A stretch of 64,000 bases of DNA, from the NCBI RefSeq assembly GCF_004364325.1, contig NZ_SOCP01000015.1, positions 171,708 to 235,707 of the forward strand. The letters are read 5' to 3'. This document shows, piece after piece, positions 14,938 through 24,048 of the stretch. The position numbers and the translations under genes were made by a program. A model generated the notes under the pieces. That model saw only the letters and a list, made by a program, of their open reading frames with translations. It searched no databases and had not been told where the DNA came from. Numbering within the stretch: position 1 is the stretch's first letter; each line of letters begins with the position of its first letter. This DNA is from Actinophytocola oryzae. GTDB lineage: Bacteria; Actinomycetota; Actinomycetes; Mycobacteriales; Pseudonocardiaceae.

Positions 14938-17900
14938 TCACTGCCGTGGTAGTCGAGCGAGCGCTTGTTGGACGGCGCTGGCCAGATTGGGGACATCGAA
15001 GCCAAGTTGTCGTAGCCGTCGGGCAGCGGCGGTGACCGAAGTTCTTGTCCTGCGTGCGGCCATGATCAACTTGTGCAGCGGTACGGGTTCGCGGACGTCG
15101 AGCCAGTCGTCTCGGGAGTGATCGTGTACGAGTTGCCTGTCCTCGGGAGTGAGCTGCGTTGGGAGATCGGGGGGCTCTGTGACGTCGAAATTCCACCTGC
15201 GCAACTGTTGGGCAATATCGGTCGGACGACGGTCGGCTTCCAGAGACGGGCGGATTAGGTGGGCGGTAGGCACGGTTTTCGTGACGTCCAACCATGGTCG
15301 CTGCTCGTCGTGATCGCGGCTGAGAAGCTTAAGGTCCGCTGCGGTGAGTTGCTCGGCGATCCTGATCACGTCGTCGGCCACCTCGAAGCCGTAGCAGGTC
15401 AGGCGTTCCGCGACGTCGCGTACACGGTAGCCCGGCATGCGCATGGCGATCAGGAATAGGGATGTGGCCTGCACCGGCTTGGTGACCTCGAAGATGTCGT
15501 CCATGCCGGTTCGGTCTTCGCGCTCGATCTCCTGGTCAATGTCGCTCAGGTGTTCCGGGATTCGATCAAGACCGCGGACAGTGAAGCCGAGGGCTGTTAG
15601 TCGTTCAGCCACTTTACGTGGACCGCCGAAGGCTGGCGGGGCGGCGATTAGGTGGTCCGGCGGAACGGGCTTGTCGTAGTCGAGCCAGGGGCCGTTCCCG
15701 TCGAACTGGGCGCTGATGAGTCGTAGGTCGTTCGCGTCGAGCTGCGGGGGGAGGTCTGCGGGAACGGCGACGTGAAAGCCGAGCCGGTCAAGTTGGTCGA
15801 CAGCCTCGGCAATGTTGTAGTCGAGTTCTAGGGATGCTTTGACTAGATGGGCGAAGGCCACGGGGTGGCGGTGCTGGATCCAGGGGGCTTCGCCGTCCAG
15901 ATTGTGGCTGAGCAGCTTGATCTGGTCGCTGTTCAAATGGGCGAGGTAGGACAGGCGGTCGGCGGAGGGGACGGTGAAGCCGTAGCGGCTTAGCCGGTCG
16001 GCCGATTCGGCGACGCTGAGTCGTAGGCGGCGCCGGGCCTCCAGGAAATGCGTGACCGGTACTGGTTCATCCGTGGTCAACCAAGGCCGCTGGCCCTCCA
16101 GGCCGTGGCTCAGCAGAGCGAGCTCGGTGCTGTCGAGGTGGGGATCGGTGGAGAACTGGTCGGGGAGCACATCGCGCATGCCGAGCACGACAGCACGTTC
16201 AGCGGTTTTGCGGGGGCTCGTACCGGTTGCGGCGGCCGTCCATAGGAGGTGACCGGGTGGTGGCGGAGGATCAAACGCCCGCTCGTCGCCACGTGACCAG
16301 TTCCCGTCGTCGGCAAGAAGGACGGCGTCAGACGGCAGCGCCGGAAGAACGTCAATACCGGGTGCGATTTCCGGCGCTATGTCGGTCAGTTGGTCGAGGG
16401 CCTCAGCGGGGTGGTGAGCGAGCCACCGCCACAACGCGATGTGGTCGGGACAACGGTCGGTATTCAGGTTTGGGAGAGGTGCGTCGTAGGTGAGCCGGTG
16501 CGTTCGGCGTCCGCGGTGCTTCCAGTCATGGAAGTCATCGCGGTCGGGTGTGAAGAGATCGATGTCTGGTGGGAAACAGCCTGTCACGGCAGTGTTGGAT
16601 GGTTTGTCGTTGCCGAGTGATAGCAAGGTTCCGCTGGTGGCGGCGGTTTTGGTGACGAGGTCGGCTACCCATGGGCTGGACTGCGCGACGTCATGGATCC
16701 ACTCGGTTCGAAGAAACGCGGGTGCGTCTTCGACCAGTTTGTGTATCGCGCCCGTCAGTAACCTCTTGATGCGGTGCGATACGTCGTCGAGCACGAGTGA
16801 TCGATCGATTGACAATTCTGGCTGTGGATTTCCGGTGAGGTTCACGACCGCGCCGCGTAGGTCGTCCTCTTGGCCGGGGCGGCTGAGCCCGCCGTGATGG
16901 TTCGCGGCGCGGACGTAGATGCCGTCGATCAGCAACGCGCCACCGTGTTCACACCAGATCACCTGGCCGTCGTCTTGCTTGGAGCATGTGATGCTGTGGC
17001 CGAACGCATCGATGCCGTCTTGGTCGAAGGCGGGACGTGCACGGGCGTGCAGGACGTCCGGTTCCCATACGTCGTGTTGGTCGTCTTGTTGGTCGTCGTG
17101 TGTCGCGGTGGTCCGGTACTGGGCGATGCCGAGGACCTTGCGTAACAGGTCCACGCAGGACGGAGCACGGTCGCCGTCTTGGAGGTACAGCCGGACTCGG
17201 GTGCCTGGTTCGCTCTGTGTCGAGGGGTTCTCCTGGATCCGGAACAGATGGCCGGGCCCCACGATGGTGACTGTTTGGACGACCCCTTGGAGCCGGTCGT
17301 TGTACGCCATGCGGCAGGTCTCGACTTCGATCTCGTCGGCCAGCATGAAGTAGCTGATCACGCCAATTCCGAAGCGACTGTTGGGCACGAACTCCACGCC
17401 ATACTTGTGGAACTGTATCTCGTCATGGAGGAACTCGGGGCTGTCGATGTAGCGGACACCCACGTGGGAGAACGCGCCTCGCAGGTCAGCCGCGTCCATG
17501 CCAACACCGGTGTCCCGGCATTCGAGGTAGTGTCGGCCTGTCGCGTCATCGATGCCCTGTATGAAGTCGATTTGGCCTTTCCAGCCGAGGTTGGTGCCGC
17601 GGCACCGCTGGCGGGCCTCCCGCAGGCGGCAGGCGTCCAGCGCATTCTGGTACAGCTCCCTGATCGCCAGCGCCGGGTCACGGTAGAGGTTTCTGTCCAT
17701 CAGAAGCTCGCGCACCCGTTGCTCGTCGAGCCGAAACCTGTCGACCGGTGTCATGAAGCGAGGGTGATTGAGGCTGTCCCGGGCGGCGACGACCTTGTCC
17801 GCCGATGCGCCGACAGCAGGGAGCTTCCGCAACGGTTCCAATGACACGTCATTGGTGGCCACGGCACTGATTGATCGCACCACCGCGTCCACATGGGCGG

Positions 17901-19155
17901 CGTGTTCCTGCAGCGCGACCAGCACAGCCTCATGGTGGCATTCGGCTTTTAACGTCATACCTGGCCACGACGACATCCGTACCGTGTTTCTCAGATCGTC
18001 GAGATCGACTGGGTGGGGGATGCCCAGGTGCTCCGCTACAACGGCAGGCAGTGCGGTAAGCGGGATCGCCAGCACGTAGGCCAGCTTGACCAGCAGAGCG
18101 ACCAACCGCTCGCGCACGCGTCGCGATGGAGCGGACACGTCGCAATCGCCTGGTCCCGCGTCCAGTCCGAGCTGGTCCAGGCTGCGTAGCTGCTCAGGGC
18201 TCACTCGCACGACACGCAGGAGCGGATCCAGCAGTTCGACCAGCAGTCGACGAGTCGAGTCGGTTCCGATGGCCGGATCGTCGAGAAGCGCTCGGAAGAC
18301 CGGCTCCGTCGACCTACGAGAGCCGAGCCAGTAGTGGTAGAGCCACCAGCCGATCTCTCCGGACGCCTGAGCCCCATTGAACGTCGCTTGCCCATTGGCT
18401 CGACGTACCAACCGCCGACACGGTTCCCGGCGAAGAAATGCCATGTAGTCGACGCGATTTGGGTCCTCGCCCGGACGTGGCTCCGTAACGAGATCGGCAG
18501 GTCGGGCACCAATCATCCGCGCCGCTCGAAGCGTGGCATCGGCCTGACAGGCAAACGGTGCGAGAACCAGTAACGCCGCCTCCGCTGCTGACAGGTCCAG
18601 GTCTTTGAGGCTCGTGACCAGGTCAGCCATTCGTTCTGACATCCTGCTGGCGAAGTCGAGATCATGCCACCGATCGTCGGCCAGAATGGGCTCAGCCTCC
18701 CCCTGGAGCTCGACCAGGCGACGTGCCACCGCCACCGCGTGATCGCCCATCGAAGGGACACCGTCGGTGCGCACGGCACGCCAGACCTCGTGCTCGATCA
18801 GCCGTGTCCATACATCCTCACCGGAACTCGCGGCGGTGCGGCCCAGAGCTGCGTCGTAGCGGTTGATCCAATAGTCGACGTTGTTCTGCTCGTCCTTCAG
18901 CCGCGACATCTTGGGATGAGCGCGCGCGTAATCCAGGCACAGCACAACGAGCGTGGTGAGCGTGGCAGGCCGGGCCCTCGTCTTGCCCGTGAGCAGGCTA
19001 GTGATCGTGCCGCGCCCTATCGGAGACACGTTCGAATTCGCGCATCGCGCCAGCAAGTCGTCGTATTTCGGGGAGCCAGCCAGCTTCCTCAGTTCTGCCA
19101 GTACCGCGGCCGCACGCTGCTGAGCTGTCGTCCCCACTCGTTCAGTTTCGCCCAC
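14938..19155 (-). CDS. Giant Hsp90-type (GHKL) ATPase with ~7 C-terminal repeats, 1405 aa
   Basis: Three parts are visible. Residues ~5-80 are a helical, XRE-like domain with SNVSPIGRGTITSLLTGKTR. Around 490-620 lies an Hsp90/GHKL ATPase: N-box RELYQNALDACRLREA, G1 box CRDTGVGMDAADL and G2 box SRFGIGVISYFMLADEIEVE. From ~965 to 1400 there are seven ~60-residue repeats, each with a PVPxxHLixA-like start and an AERLxxLGFxV-like end. These resemble the winged-HTH repeats associated with Hsp90-like ATPases in predicted bacterial conflict systems. GTG 19155 follows GAGGGTGGGAAA; a longer frame to 19323 lacks domain support. No partner effector gene is clearly adjacent. Regulation of self/non-self sensing is inference. 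Confidence 0.75.
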   Translation of the reverse strand: MGETERVGTTAQQRAAAVLAELRKLAGSPKYDDLLARCANSNVSPIGRGTITSLLTGKTRARPATLTTLVVLCLDYARAHPKMSRLKDEQNNVDYWINRYDAALGRTAASSGEDVWTRLIEHEVWRAVRTDGVPSMGDHAVAVARRLVELQGEAEPILADDRWHDLDFASRMSERMADLVTSLKDLDLSAAEAALLVLAPFACQADATLRAARMIGARPADLVTEPRPGEDPNRVDYMAFLRREPCRRLVRRANGQATFNGAQASGEIGWWLYHYWLGSRRSTEPVFRALLDDPAIGTDSTRRLLVELLDPLLRVVRVSPEQLRSLDQLGLDAGPGDCDVSAPSRRVRERLVALLVKLAYVLAIPLTALPAVVAEHLGIPHPVDLDDLRNTVRMSSWPGMTLKAECHHEAVLVALQEHAAHVDAVVRSISAVATNDVSLEPLRKLPAVGASADKVVAARDSLNHPRFMTPVDRFRLDEQRVRELLMDRNLYRDPALAIRELYQNALDACRLREARQRCRGTNLGWKGQIDFIQGIDDATGRHYLECRDTGVGMDAADLRGAFSHVGVRYIDSPEFLHDEIQFHKYGVEFVPNSRFGIGVISYFMLADEIEVETCRMAYNDRLQGVVQTVTIVGPGHLFRIQENPSTQSEPGTRVRLYLQDGDRAPSCVDLLRKVLGIAQYRTTATHDDQQDDQHDVWEPDVLHARARPAFDQDGIDAFGHSITCSKQDDGQVIWCEHGGALLIDGIYVRAANHHGGLSRPGQEDDLRGAVVNLTGNPQPELSIDRSLVLDDVSHRIKRLLTGAIHKLVEDAPAFLRTEWIHDVAQSSPWVADLVTKTAATSGTLLSLGNDKPSNTAVTGCFPPDIDLFTPDRDDFHDWKHRGRRTHRLTYDAPLPNLNTDRCPDHIALWRWLAHHPAEALDQLTDIAPEIAPGIDVLPALPSDAVLLADDGNWSRGDERAFDPPPPPGHLLWTAAATGTSPRKTAERAVVLGMRDVLPDQFSTDPHLDSTELALLSHGLEGQRPWLTTDEPVPVTHFLEARRRLRLSVAESADRLSRYGFTVPSADRLSYLAHLNSDQIKLLSHNLDGEAPWIQHRHPVAFAHLVKASLELDYNIAEAVDQLDRLGFHVAVPADLPPQLDANDLRLISAQFDGNGPWLDYDKPVPPDHLIAAPPAFGGPRKVAERLTALGFTVRGLDRIPEHLSDIDQEIEREDRTGMDDIFEVTKPVQATSLFLIAMRMPGYRVRDVAERLTCYGFEVADDVIRIAEQLTAADLKLLSRDHDEQRPWLDVTKTVPTAHLIRPSLEADRRPTDIAQQLRRWNFDVTEPPDLPTQLTPEDRQLVHDHSRDDWLDVREPVPLHKLIMAARRTRTSVTAAARRLRQLGFDVPNLASAVQQALARLPRQ

Positions 19156-19233
19156 TTTCCCACCCTCGCACCCAACTGAACGGCACCGGCCCGACCGTGG
19201 ACACGAACGCCACGACGGACAGGAGCCCAGGTC

Positions 19234-19362
19234 ATGATTCACAATCTCGTGGACGCACTGCCAGCCATCACCATCGGTCTGCGCGCGGCCACCGCAGTCC
19301 TCACGTTCACCGTCGCTCTGCATCGTGCTCTTCGTTACTGGAGGCGGTTGCGGGATCGGTGA
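19234..19362 (+). CDS. Small membrane-like protein, 42 aa
   Basis: ATG 19234 follows AGGAG at eight bases. The product reads MIHNLVDALPAITIGLRAAT, then AVLTFTVALHRALRYWRRLRDR. That is one hydrophobic helix with a strongly basic end, as in small membrane proteins or type I toxins. It is divergent from the Hsp90-like gene. The overlapping GTGA at its stop could start a second short frame (to 19487), which looks non-coding. Confidence 0.45.
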   Translation: MIHNLVDALPAITIGLRAATAVLTFTVALHRALRYWRRLRDR

Positions 19363-19499
19363 TCGAGAGGGTACCGGTCAGATCAGAACGGCGGTCCGTG
19401 ATGACTGCGCATCGACATGACCATGGTGTTCTTGCCAGCACATCACACTCAGGGCAGCAACGGCGGCTTCACTGTAGCTGGCAGTAGCTACGCCGGTCC

Positions 19500-19928
19500 T
19501 CACAGGGGCCGCTGTACCTTCGCTTCGGTAGGTGGGAGTGCAACTCGGAGGCGGCGTAGTTCAGCGTAGGTGTGTTCGAGTTGTTGACGTTGTTGGTTGT
19601 TCTGCTCGGTGAGGGCCTCGATTCGCCGTTGGAGCCGTTCGTTTCGCGCCTGAGCTGCAGCGAGACGGACGCGCAGGGAGCGTTCACTGGCTGGGGTTGC
19701 TCGTGGTGTCGGTGCTTGTCCGGCGAGTTGACGTAGGCCCGCGATGAGGTCGGGTTGGGTGTAGAGCCACGACCGGGAGACGCCGGCGTCCATGGCCAGC
19801 GTGACGACGCTTGCTGGCTGGCCGGAGCTGCGCAGTGCCAGTAGAGCGCCTTCTGCTCGACGGCGAGCCTCTGCACTCCGCCGTGCAGCAGCGGCGACGA
19901 GGTGGTGGGAGTTGTCAGCTGGCGTCAT
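19500..19928 (-). CDS. TnpC-like DUF6262 family protein, 142 aa
   Basis: Translation from ATG 19928 gives MTPADNSHHLVAAAARRSAE, a HTH-like middle (PASVVTLAMDAGVSRSWLY) and a long C-terminal coiled coil (RLQRRIEALTEQNNQQRQQL). This matches the DUF6262/TnpC proteins that accompany paired tyrosine recombinases and affect transposition rate and orientation in Tn554. The start lies inside the last 14 bases of the upstream recombinase gene, so it is coupled. Confidence 0.75.
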   Translation of the reverse strand: MTPADNSHHLVAAAARRSAEARRRAEGALLALRSSGQPASVVTLAMDAGVSRSWLYTQPDLIAGLRQLAGQAPTPRATPASERSLRVRLAAAQARNERLQRRIEALTEQNNQQRQQLEHTYAELRRLRVALPPTEAKVQRPL

Positions 19929-22194
19929 CGAGTTGAGCCACCTTTCCGCCGAACACGACCTCGCCATCGTCGCACCGTTCACACGTCTCGATGATCTTGT
20001 CGAGGTTGTCCAGGATCCTGGTGTTCTTCTCGGCGATGCGGTCGTGCCCGGCTGCTCGCGCGGATTCGATGATCGTGAGTGTCCGGCCGCGCTGCTCGCG
20101 GTGTTGAGGCAGGAAGTCCGGGGTGGTGAGGAACATGGGGCAGGTCAAGCAAGGGTTGGCGTGTTCGCAGTCGCGGACCAGCGGGAGCCCGCAGTAGCCG
20201 TTGGGCAGGGTCTGTTTGGCGCGGCCGAGGCTGACGCGGGTCCAGGCCGCGTTGCTGAGAGGGTCGCCCTCAGCAAGCTGGATGATCTCACCTTGCGCGT
20301 TGACGGTGACTGCGCGCTCCCAGTGCTCCCGGACGGTCTTGGCATGCAGTCGGGCATAGACGGCGGTCATGGCCGGGGACATGTGGTCGAGCAGCTCTTG
20401 GACGACGTGTTGTGGGACGTTGGCGTTGATCAGCCGTGTGCCGAGGGTGTGCCGGAACTGGTGTGGCGTCACGTGGACCCGGTGGCCATGCTCGTCGACC
20501 AGTTCGATGTCGGCCAGCCAGGCGGTGAGGTGGTGAACCCAGGTCTTCCGGGGAAGCGGCTTGTCACCGCGGGGGTTGTCGGTTTCGGCAAGAAACAGCA
20601 GCGAGCACCCACCGGGGAACCGGGTGCGGACGCGGTCCTGCTGTTCCCTGATCAGGCTGACGAGCTTGTCGGTGATCGGGAAGAACGCCGCGCGTTGCCC
20701 GACCTTGTGGTTGATCCAGGCGAGATACGGCGCGCTCGAGTTGTCCCGGACCACGCAGTCAAACGGCAGCCAGGCCGCGTCCTTGGACCGCAGCCCGCAG
20801 GCCATCACGATGCGCAACAGCAACTCGCCATGCCGGTTGGGAAACTTCGCGAGGTTTATCTCGTCCTCGCACTGGCGCATGACCACCTCGCTGAGGAACC
20901 GCGGCTTGGATGGCAGGGCTTTCGGCCCATCCCCCGGGATCACGACCGCCGTACGGGGCAGCCGCTGCTCCCAGCCGAGGGTGTGGACGGTGTCGAGGAA
21001 GACACTGATGCCGCTGATCTTGTGCTTGCGGGTGGCGACGTGGACGCCCTCAGCCTGCATCCACGCGAGCCATGCCTCCACGGTGTGGCGGGTGAGCTGC
21101 TCAGGCTTCCGGCATCCGTTGGGTTGGCGGGCGGCGAACTGGGCGAACTCGCCGAGGTAGCGCACGTTGCCGGCGATCGTGCCGGAACCCGAGTTCTTGC
21201 TGATCATGCGTCGGGCCCAGCGTTTGGCCAGGTCGCGGATCCACTGCTGGGGGATCTCGGTGAACCGCAGGTAGCGGGCGGTGTTCTCCGGGACGCGGGC
21301 GAACCGGCGCAGGTCCCAGACGTCGCGGTCGTACTCGCGTTCCCATACACCGCCGGCGAGCAGCACCTCCAGGTGGTAGCGGGTGTCGATCACGAAGGTC
21401 AGCGCGGTATTGGTCGGCCGTGCGCCTGACGGGCCGCGGGCCTGGGTGCGCCAGGCGTCGTTGTCCAGGTCCAGCAGGCTGGTCACTCCGGTTTCGCGGA
21501 TCCAGGTCAGCGCGAAGGCCAGTGATTTCAGGCAGGTCTTGCGATCGCCGGCCTCCGCGCGGCGTTGCAGACCAAGCCCGAGCTCCAACCGGATCTGCGG
21601 ACACAGGTCCCGCATGTCCAGCATCGGCATGCCCCGACTACTGGAGTATCGGCTGAACACCTCGAGGTCTGCGGGCTGGCCCGCCTTCTTCCAGCGCGCG
21701 TAGTGGCCCGCGCAGAAGCCCGCCGTCACGTCGGCCCAGCGTTCGCAGCCAGTGAACCGGCAGTCGCGCTCACCGTGACAGGGAGGGACATAAGCGGTGT
21801 CAGCGGCCCACTCGGCTGGGTCCGGGCAGCCGTCACCTCGCCAGTGGTGGCGGTGACGAGGGCACAGTCCGATGCGGCCACCGGCTCGGTTGCAACCGGC
21901 GACCAGGCAGGCCGGAAAGCTGACATTGCCGTAGTTCACCCTCGTCTGGGTGGCCGCCCACTCGTCCAGAGGAGGTTCGCCGGCATCGCGCCAGGCTTTG
22001 CGGTGGCCGTTGCACAGCCCTGGTTTGGCGTGGTTGAGGGGTCGGTTGCAGGGCGGCACCCGGCAGCGTCCGAAGGTGAACACCGGGTCATCGGCCTCAG
22101 GGATGAACACCTCGGCCCGGAACGCGGGCTCCACGGCCTCCATCAGCCGCGCCAACAGGCCAGGATGCGTCGCCGGAGCGGTTGTGCCGGTCAT
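19915..22194 (-). CDS. Large tyrosine recombinase (TnpB-like), 759 aa
   Basis: The N-terminal ~170 residues carry repeated Cys/His groups (CRVPPCNRPLNH, CLVAGCNRAGGRIGLCPRH, CRFTGCERWADVTAGFC), likely zinc-binding. The catalytic half shows VMACGLRSKDAAWLP (first Arg), HVTPHQFRHTLGTRLI (H-x2-R) and a C-terminal LLDHMSPAMTAVYARL with the nucleophilic Tyr. After it come more Cys residues (DCEHANPCLTCPMF). This is the usual layout of the second recombinase of Tn554-like elements. It starts with an ATGA overlap with the first recombinase. Appears intact. Confidence 0.85.
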   Translation of the reverse strand: MTGTTAPATHPGLLARLMEAVEPAFRAEVFIPEADDPVFTFGRCRVPPCNRPLNHAKPGLCNGHRKAWRDAGEPPLDEWAATQTRVNYGNVSFPACLVAGCNRAGGRIGLCPRHRHHWRGDGCPDPAEWAADTAYVPPCHGERDCRFTGCERWADVTAGFCAGHYARWKKAGQPADLEVFSRYSSSRGMPMLDMRDLCPQIRLELGLGLQRRAEAGDRKTCLKSLAFALTWIRETGVTSLLDLDNDAWRTQARGPSGARPTNTALTFVIDTRYHLEVLLAGGVWEREYDRDVWDLRRFARVPENTARYLRFTEIPQQWIRDLAKRWARRMISKNSGSGTIAGNVRYLGEFAQFAARQPNGCRKPEQLTRHTVEAWLAWMQAEGVHVATRKHKISGISVFLDTVHTLGWEQRLPRTAVVIPGDGPKALPSKPRFLSEVVMRQCEDEINLAKFPNRHGELLLRIVMACGLRSKDAAWLPFDCVVRDNSSAPYLAWINHKVGQRAAFFPITDKLVSLIREQQDRVRTRFPGGCSLLFLAETDNPRGDKPLPRKTWVHHLTAWLADIELVDEHGHRVHVTPHQFRHTLGTRLINANVPQHVVQELLDHMSPAMTAVYARLHAKTVREHWERAVTVNAQGEIIQLAEGDPLSNAAWTRVSLGRAKQTLPNGYCGLPLVRDCEHANPCLTCPMFLTTPDFLPQHREQRGRTLTIIESARAAGHDRIAEKNTRILDNLDKIIETCERCDDGEVVFGGKVAQLDDAS

Positions 22195-23294
22195 GCGGTT
22201 GGGTCTCCGTCCAGGACACCGTGCTCGGCCAGGACCCGGCGGTAGTCGGCGAGGTCGAGGTGGGCGTAGGTGGACTTGGTGGTCTGGGGTGAGGCGTGTC
22301 CGAGCAGCTCCGCGACGACCTCGATCGGGACGCCGGAGCGCAGCAGCCGGGTGGCGTAGGAGTGCCGCAGCGCGTGCCAGGTCGAATCGGCAATGCCAGT
22401 GGCTCGGCGCAGCCGATCCCCGAGATCCTCGACCGCGCTGTAGGTCATCGCCGCGCCGCGCTGGCCGCGCCAGAGGTTGACGAACACGTAGTCGCTGTCC
22501 AGGTCGCCGTACTCGGCGTCGAGGTAGTCGGCGTAGCGGTTGAACAGGTAGTCCCGCACCGGCACTGCGCGGTCCTTCATCCCTTTCACCCGCGCTTGGT
22601 TCGGGTTGTCCTCACGCGCGACCACGTGCACCGCGCATACCGCGGGATCCAGGTCGGCATGCCGCAACCCCAACGCCTCACTGATCCGCAAACCCGACTC
22701 ATAGAGCAGGGTGACCAGGAACCGGTCCCGCAACCGCCGGCACGCATCCTGCAACAGCGACACCTCATCGTCAGTCAGCGCGCGGGGCCGCTTGCTACTC
22801 GTGGTGATCCGCAGCGGGCTCCGCTCCACCGGACCGCTCATCGCGTGCGCCAACATCGGTACATAGTCACCCGTCGCCCGCCGGGTCCCCGGCGTCATCC
22901 CACCCAGTACCGGCCGAGCGGAGCCCCGCACCGCATGGAACCGGTAGAACTCAGCCACCGCCGCCCGCTTGCGCACCAACGTGGAACCCGCCAACGCCGA
23001 CGGACTGCCAGGCAACACAAACACACCCGGCCGCCGCAGCCCGGACGGCCGACGCAACCAGTCCACGAACGCCGCCAGATCCTCCAACTCGACATCGGCG
23101 AAGTCCAGGCCACGCTGGCCCAACCACTCGAACAAGTCCCTCAGGTCATGGGCATACGCCTTGACCGTCGCAGGCGACTTACCCTTCGCCACCAGGTGCA
23201 CCAAGAACGCCTCGATCGGAGGCACCGGCAACGAATCCCCGCCGATCACCGTGTACGACACCGACGTCTCCCCGGCCAACCTCTGCACTCGCAC
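22191..23294 (-). CDS. Tyrosine recombinase (TnpA-like), 367 aa
   Basis: An N-terminal SAM-like core-binding domain (VHLVAKGKSPATVKAYAHDL) precedes a catalytic domain with LLYESGLRISEALGLRHADL (catalytic Arg), WHALRHSYATRLLRSG (H-x2-R) and HASPQTTKSTYAHLDLADYR (Tyr nucleophile). All catalytic residues are visible. GTG 23294 is the first start. It is the first gene of the three-gene recombinase unit and overlaps the next by ATGA. Confidence 0.88.
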   Translation of the reverse strand: MRVQRLAGETSVSYTVIGGDSLPVPPIEAFLVHLVAKGKSPATVKAYAHDLRDLFEWLGQRGLDFADVELEDLAAFVDWLRRPSGLRRPGVFVLPGSPSALAGSTLVRKRAAVAEFYRFHAVRGSARPVLGGMTPGTRRATGDYVPMLAHAMSGPVERSPLRITTSSKRPRALTDDEVSLLQDACRRLRDRFLVTLLYESGLRISEALGLRHADLDPAVCAVHVVAREDNPNQARVKGMKDRAVPVRDYLFNRYADYLDAEYGDLDSDYVFVNLWRGQRGAAMTYSAVEDLGDRLRRATGIADSTWHALRHSYATRLLRSGVPIEVVAELLGHASPQTTKSTYAHLDLADYRRVLAEHGVLDGDPTA

Positions 23295-23358
23295 GTGACA
23301 CCGTCCTCGTCATAGACACCTCATCCTGATATGTCCACGACGGACTGTCCACTCAGGA

Positions 23359-23613
23359 TCATGACACAAGGACTACACCACAGACACAGTGGTTCGAGCT
23401 GAAGATAATCGCGGTGATCACCAGCAACTCGTCCAGGTCGAAGTCACGTGAGTGGGGGTTGTGGCACCACAGGTGCAGGAGAGCCATCGAGTCGACCCCG
23501 GCTCCTCTCTCGCCGGTTGCTGACTGTTGCACGACGAGTCGGATCGGTCGGGTGTCCTGCATGGGCTGACGTGGTCCCGCGCTGGACAGCGGACGTTCGT
23601 CGAAGAACCGCAT
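23359..23613 (-). pseudogene. Possible gene fragment cut by the Tn554-like element
   Basis: A minus-strand frame from ATG 23613 reads MRFFDERPLSSAGPRQPMQD, then RLVVQQSATGERGAGVDSMA and HNPHSRDFDLDELLVITAII before losing character near 23380. The residue mix looks genuine, but no family is recognised. It ends where the recombinase element begins, so a truncated gene is likely. The rest of the 200-residue open frame upstream looks like shadow of the plus-strand gene. Confidence 0.35.
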
Positions 23614-23667
23614 CCCTGTCGTGCCAGGTCGATAGACTGCAGGCCAGTTGACAGTCCGGAGGGATTC

Positions 23668-24048
23668 ATGCGTCAGAGAGAACGTCGCGGGATCATTTAC
23701 GTCCTGATCAATGAGCACATGCCCGGGATTGTGAAGATTGGCCAGACAACCCGCGACGTTACCAGGAGAGTTCATGAGCTGTCGCGCCCCACGGGGGTTC
23801 CTGCCGAGTTTGAAGTTGTCTATTCCGAGGTCGTATCGGATGTCGATTCCGCAGAATCTGAGATCCACGCTGCAATGGCGGAATTTCGAGTAAATCGATC
23901 CAGAGAGTTCTTCAGGGTTAAGATCTTCGATGCAATTCGGGGAGTCCAGTCTGTATGTCAACGATACGGCTCTGTCCCTGGTTGCGTGATCAACTACCCA
24001 TGCCTGAGCGGTTGCGAGCGGTTAGGTGAGCAGGATTCTCTTGCGTAG
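23668..24048 (+). CDS. T5orf172 (GIY-YIG-like) domain protein, tail replaced by ISL3
   Basis: From ATG 23668, after a clear GGAGGG, it reads MRQRERRGIIYVLINEHMPG, then IVKIGQTTRDVTRRVHELSR and REFFRVKIFDAIRGVQS. This is the T5orf172/Bro-type domain related to GIY-YIG nucleases (YVL, KIGxT, R at the helix). About 100 residues are native. The last ~26 (from VPGCVINYP) are encoded by the inverted repeat and end of the ISL3 element, so the natural C-terminus is missing. Whether the core domain still functions is unclear. Confidence 0.65.
   Translation: MRQRERRGIIYVLINEHMPGIVKIGQTTRDVTRRVHELSRPTGVPAEFEVVYSEVVSDVDSAESEIHAAMAEFRVNRSREFFRVKIFDAIRGVQSVCQRYGSVPGCVINYPCLSGCERLGEQDSLA

Larger units (their letters stand above)
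19490..23370 (-). mobile_element. Tn554-like element (tnpA-tnpB-tnpC arrangement), ends approximate
   Basis: Three overlapping minus-strand genes reproduce the Tn554 order: a ~360-aa tyrosine recombinase, a larger tyrosine recombinase and a ~140-aa TnpC/DUF6262-like protein. Ends cannot be fixed. The left end may lie in 19363-19499. The right end may lie near 23310-23370, where TGTCCA occurs twice (23332, 23348) and a disrupted frame begins. No passenger genes are visible between the recombinases and the proposed ends. Confidence 0.55.
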
